Source: Tilletia caries (taxonomy: Eukaryota > Basidiomycota > Exobasidiomycetes > Tilletiales > Tilletiaceae). From it: a DNA stretch of 64,000 nucleotides. The position numbers and the translations under genes are program-made. The stretch spans positions 49,790 to 113,789 of the forward strand of contig JALUTQ010000023.1 in NCBI GenBank assembly GCA_032718865.1, in the 5' to 3' direction. Shown here in pieces: positions 63,820 through 64,000 of this stretch; position 1 is the stretch's first letter; every line of letters starts with the position of its first letter. The notes under the pieces are model-generated. The model saw only the letters and a list, made by a program, of their open reading frames with translations, did no database searches and was not told the DNA's origin.

Positions 63820-64000
63820 AAATATAACATATAATAATACATTATCCTCTCCGTTCTTTCTTAATTTTAACGCCTCCCTTCTTTGATTTTTATTATGTAT
63901 AATAAGAACGTAATTTGCCCGGCGCTCTGTTTTTTAATTAAATTATATTACCGACTGTTATAGCCCATTTTTTTTATTTGCATATAAATATTTTTAACTT

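Overview
The window is a 64 kb piece of a large, AT-rich, repeat-laden fungal mitochondrial genome. It holds nad5 (5' exon only), nad4L, atp9, cob, cox1, atp6, cox2 and nad4, 14 tRNA genes, eight cox1 introns (seven group I, one group II), four cob group I introns and a partial nad5 group I intron. LAGLIDADG and GIY-YIG homing endonuclease genes (HEGs) are abundant. Endonuclease units sit behind atp9, atp6 and cox2, each followed by a second copy of the host gene's 3' end, and short palindromes have invaded almost every spacer and many mobile ORFs. That combination resembles what is known from arbuscular mycorrhizal fungi (Glomeromycotina) and some Blastocladiomycota. I cannot name the species.

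Layout: minus strand 1-4.0 kb: nad5 exon 1, nad4L, trnD. Plus strand 5.4-10.5 kb: atp9 followed by three successively more decayed HEG units. Minus strand 10.7-37.4 kb: cox1, trnY, cob in order of transcription (37438 to 10719). Then trnS(GCU) on minus and trnK, trnF on plus; a 4.5 kb repeat plain; atp6 with its HEG unit, trnV, cox2 with its HEG units, nad4; and a tRNA cluster M, E, T, Q, M, G, S(UGA) on plus and N on minus. All protein genes belong to respiratory complexes I, III, IV and ATP synthase. No rRNA, nad1/2/3/6, cox3, atp8 or tRNA for Ala, Arg or Trp is in the window.

The main observation is a genetic-code anomaly. In the conserved genes the codon AGA falls at positions that are normally Ala (sometimes Gly, Thr or Ser), for example TY-x-ILGF in atp9, GTPL-x-L and x-GH in atp6, VL-x-G-x-IT and VV-x-HFHY in cox1, FL-x-MHY in cob and NRV-x-FG in nad4. 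Every conserved Arg I checked is CGN. This strongly suggests that AGA is read as alanine. Separately, TGA is needed as Trp in many mobile ORFs while the conserved genes use only TGG. Mobile ORFs that look broken under the standard code become intact with TGA=Trp.

Other points of interest: a large unrecognised multi-pass membrane protein in cox1 intron 6; a GIY-YIG HEG behind a duplicated 3' splice site in cox1 intron 7; an 11-nt cox1 micro-exon; palindromes inserted in frame in mobile coding sequences, including the HNH domain of a group II maturase; a (GCT)17 run coding poly-Ala in an HEG; and a tRNA-Asn with an extra-long variable arm.
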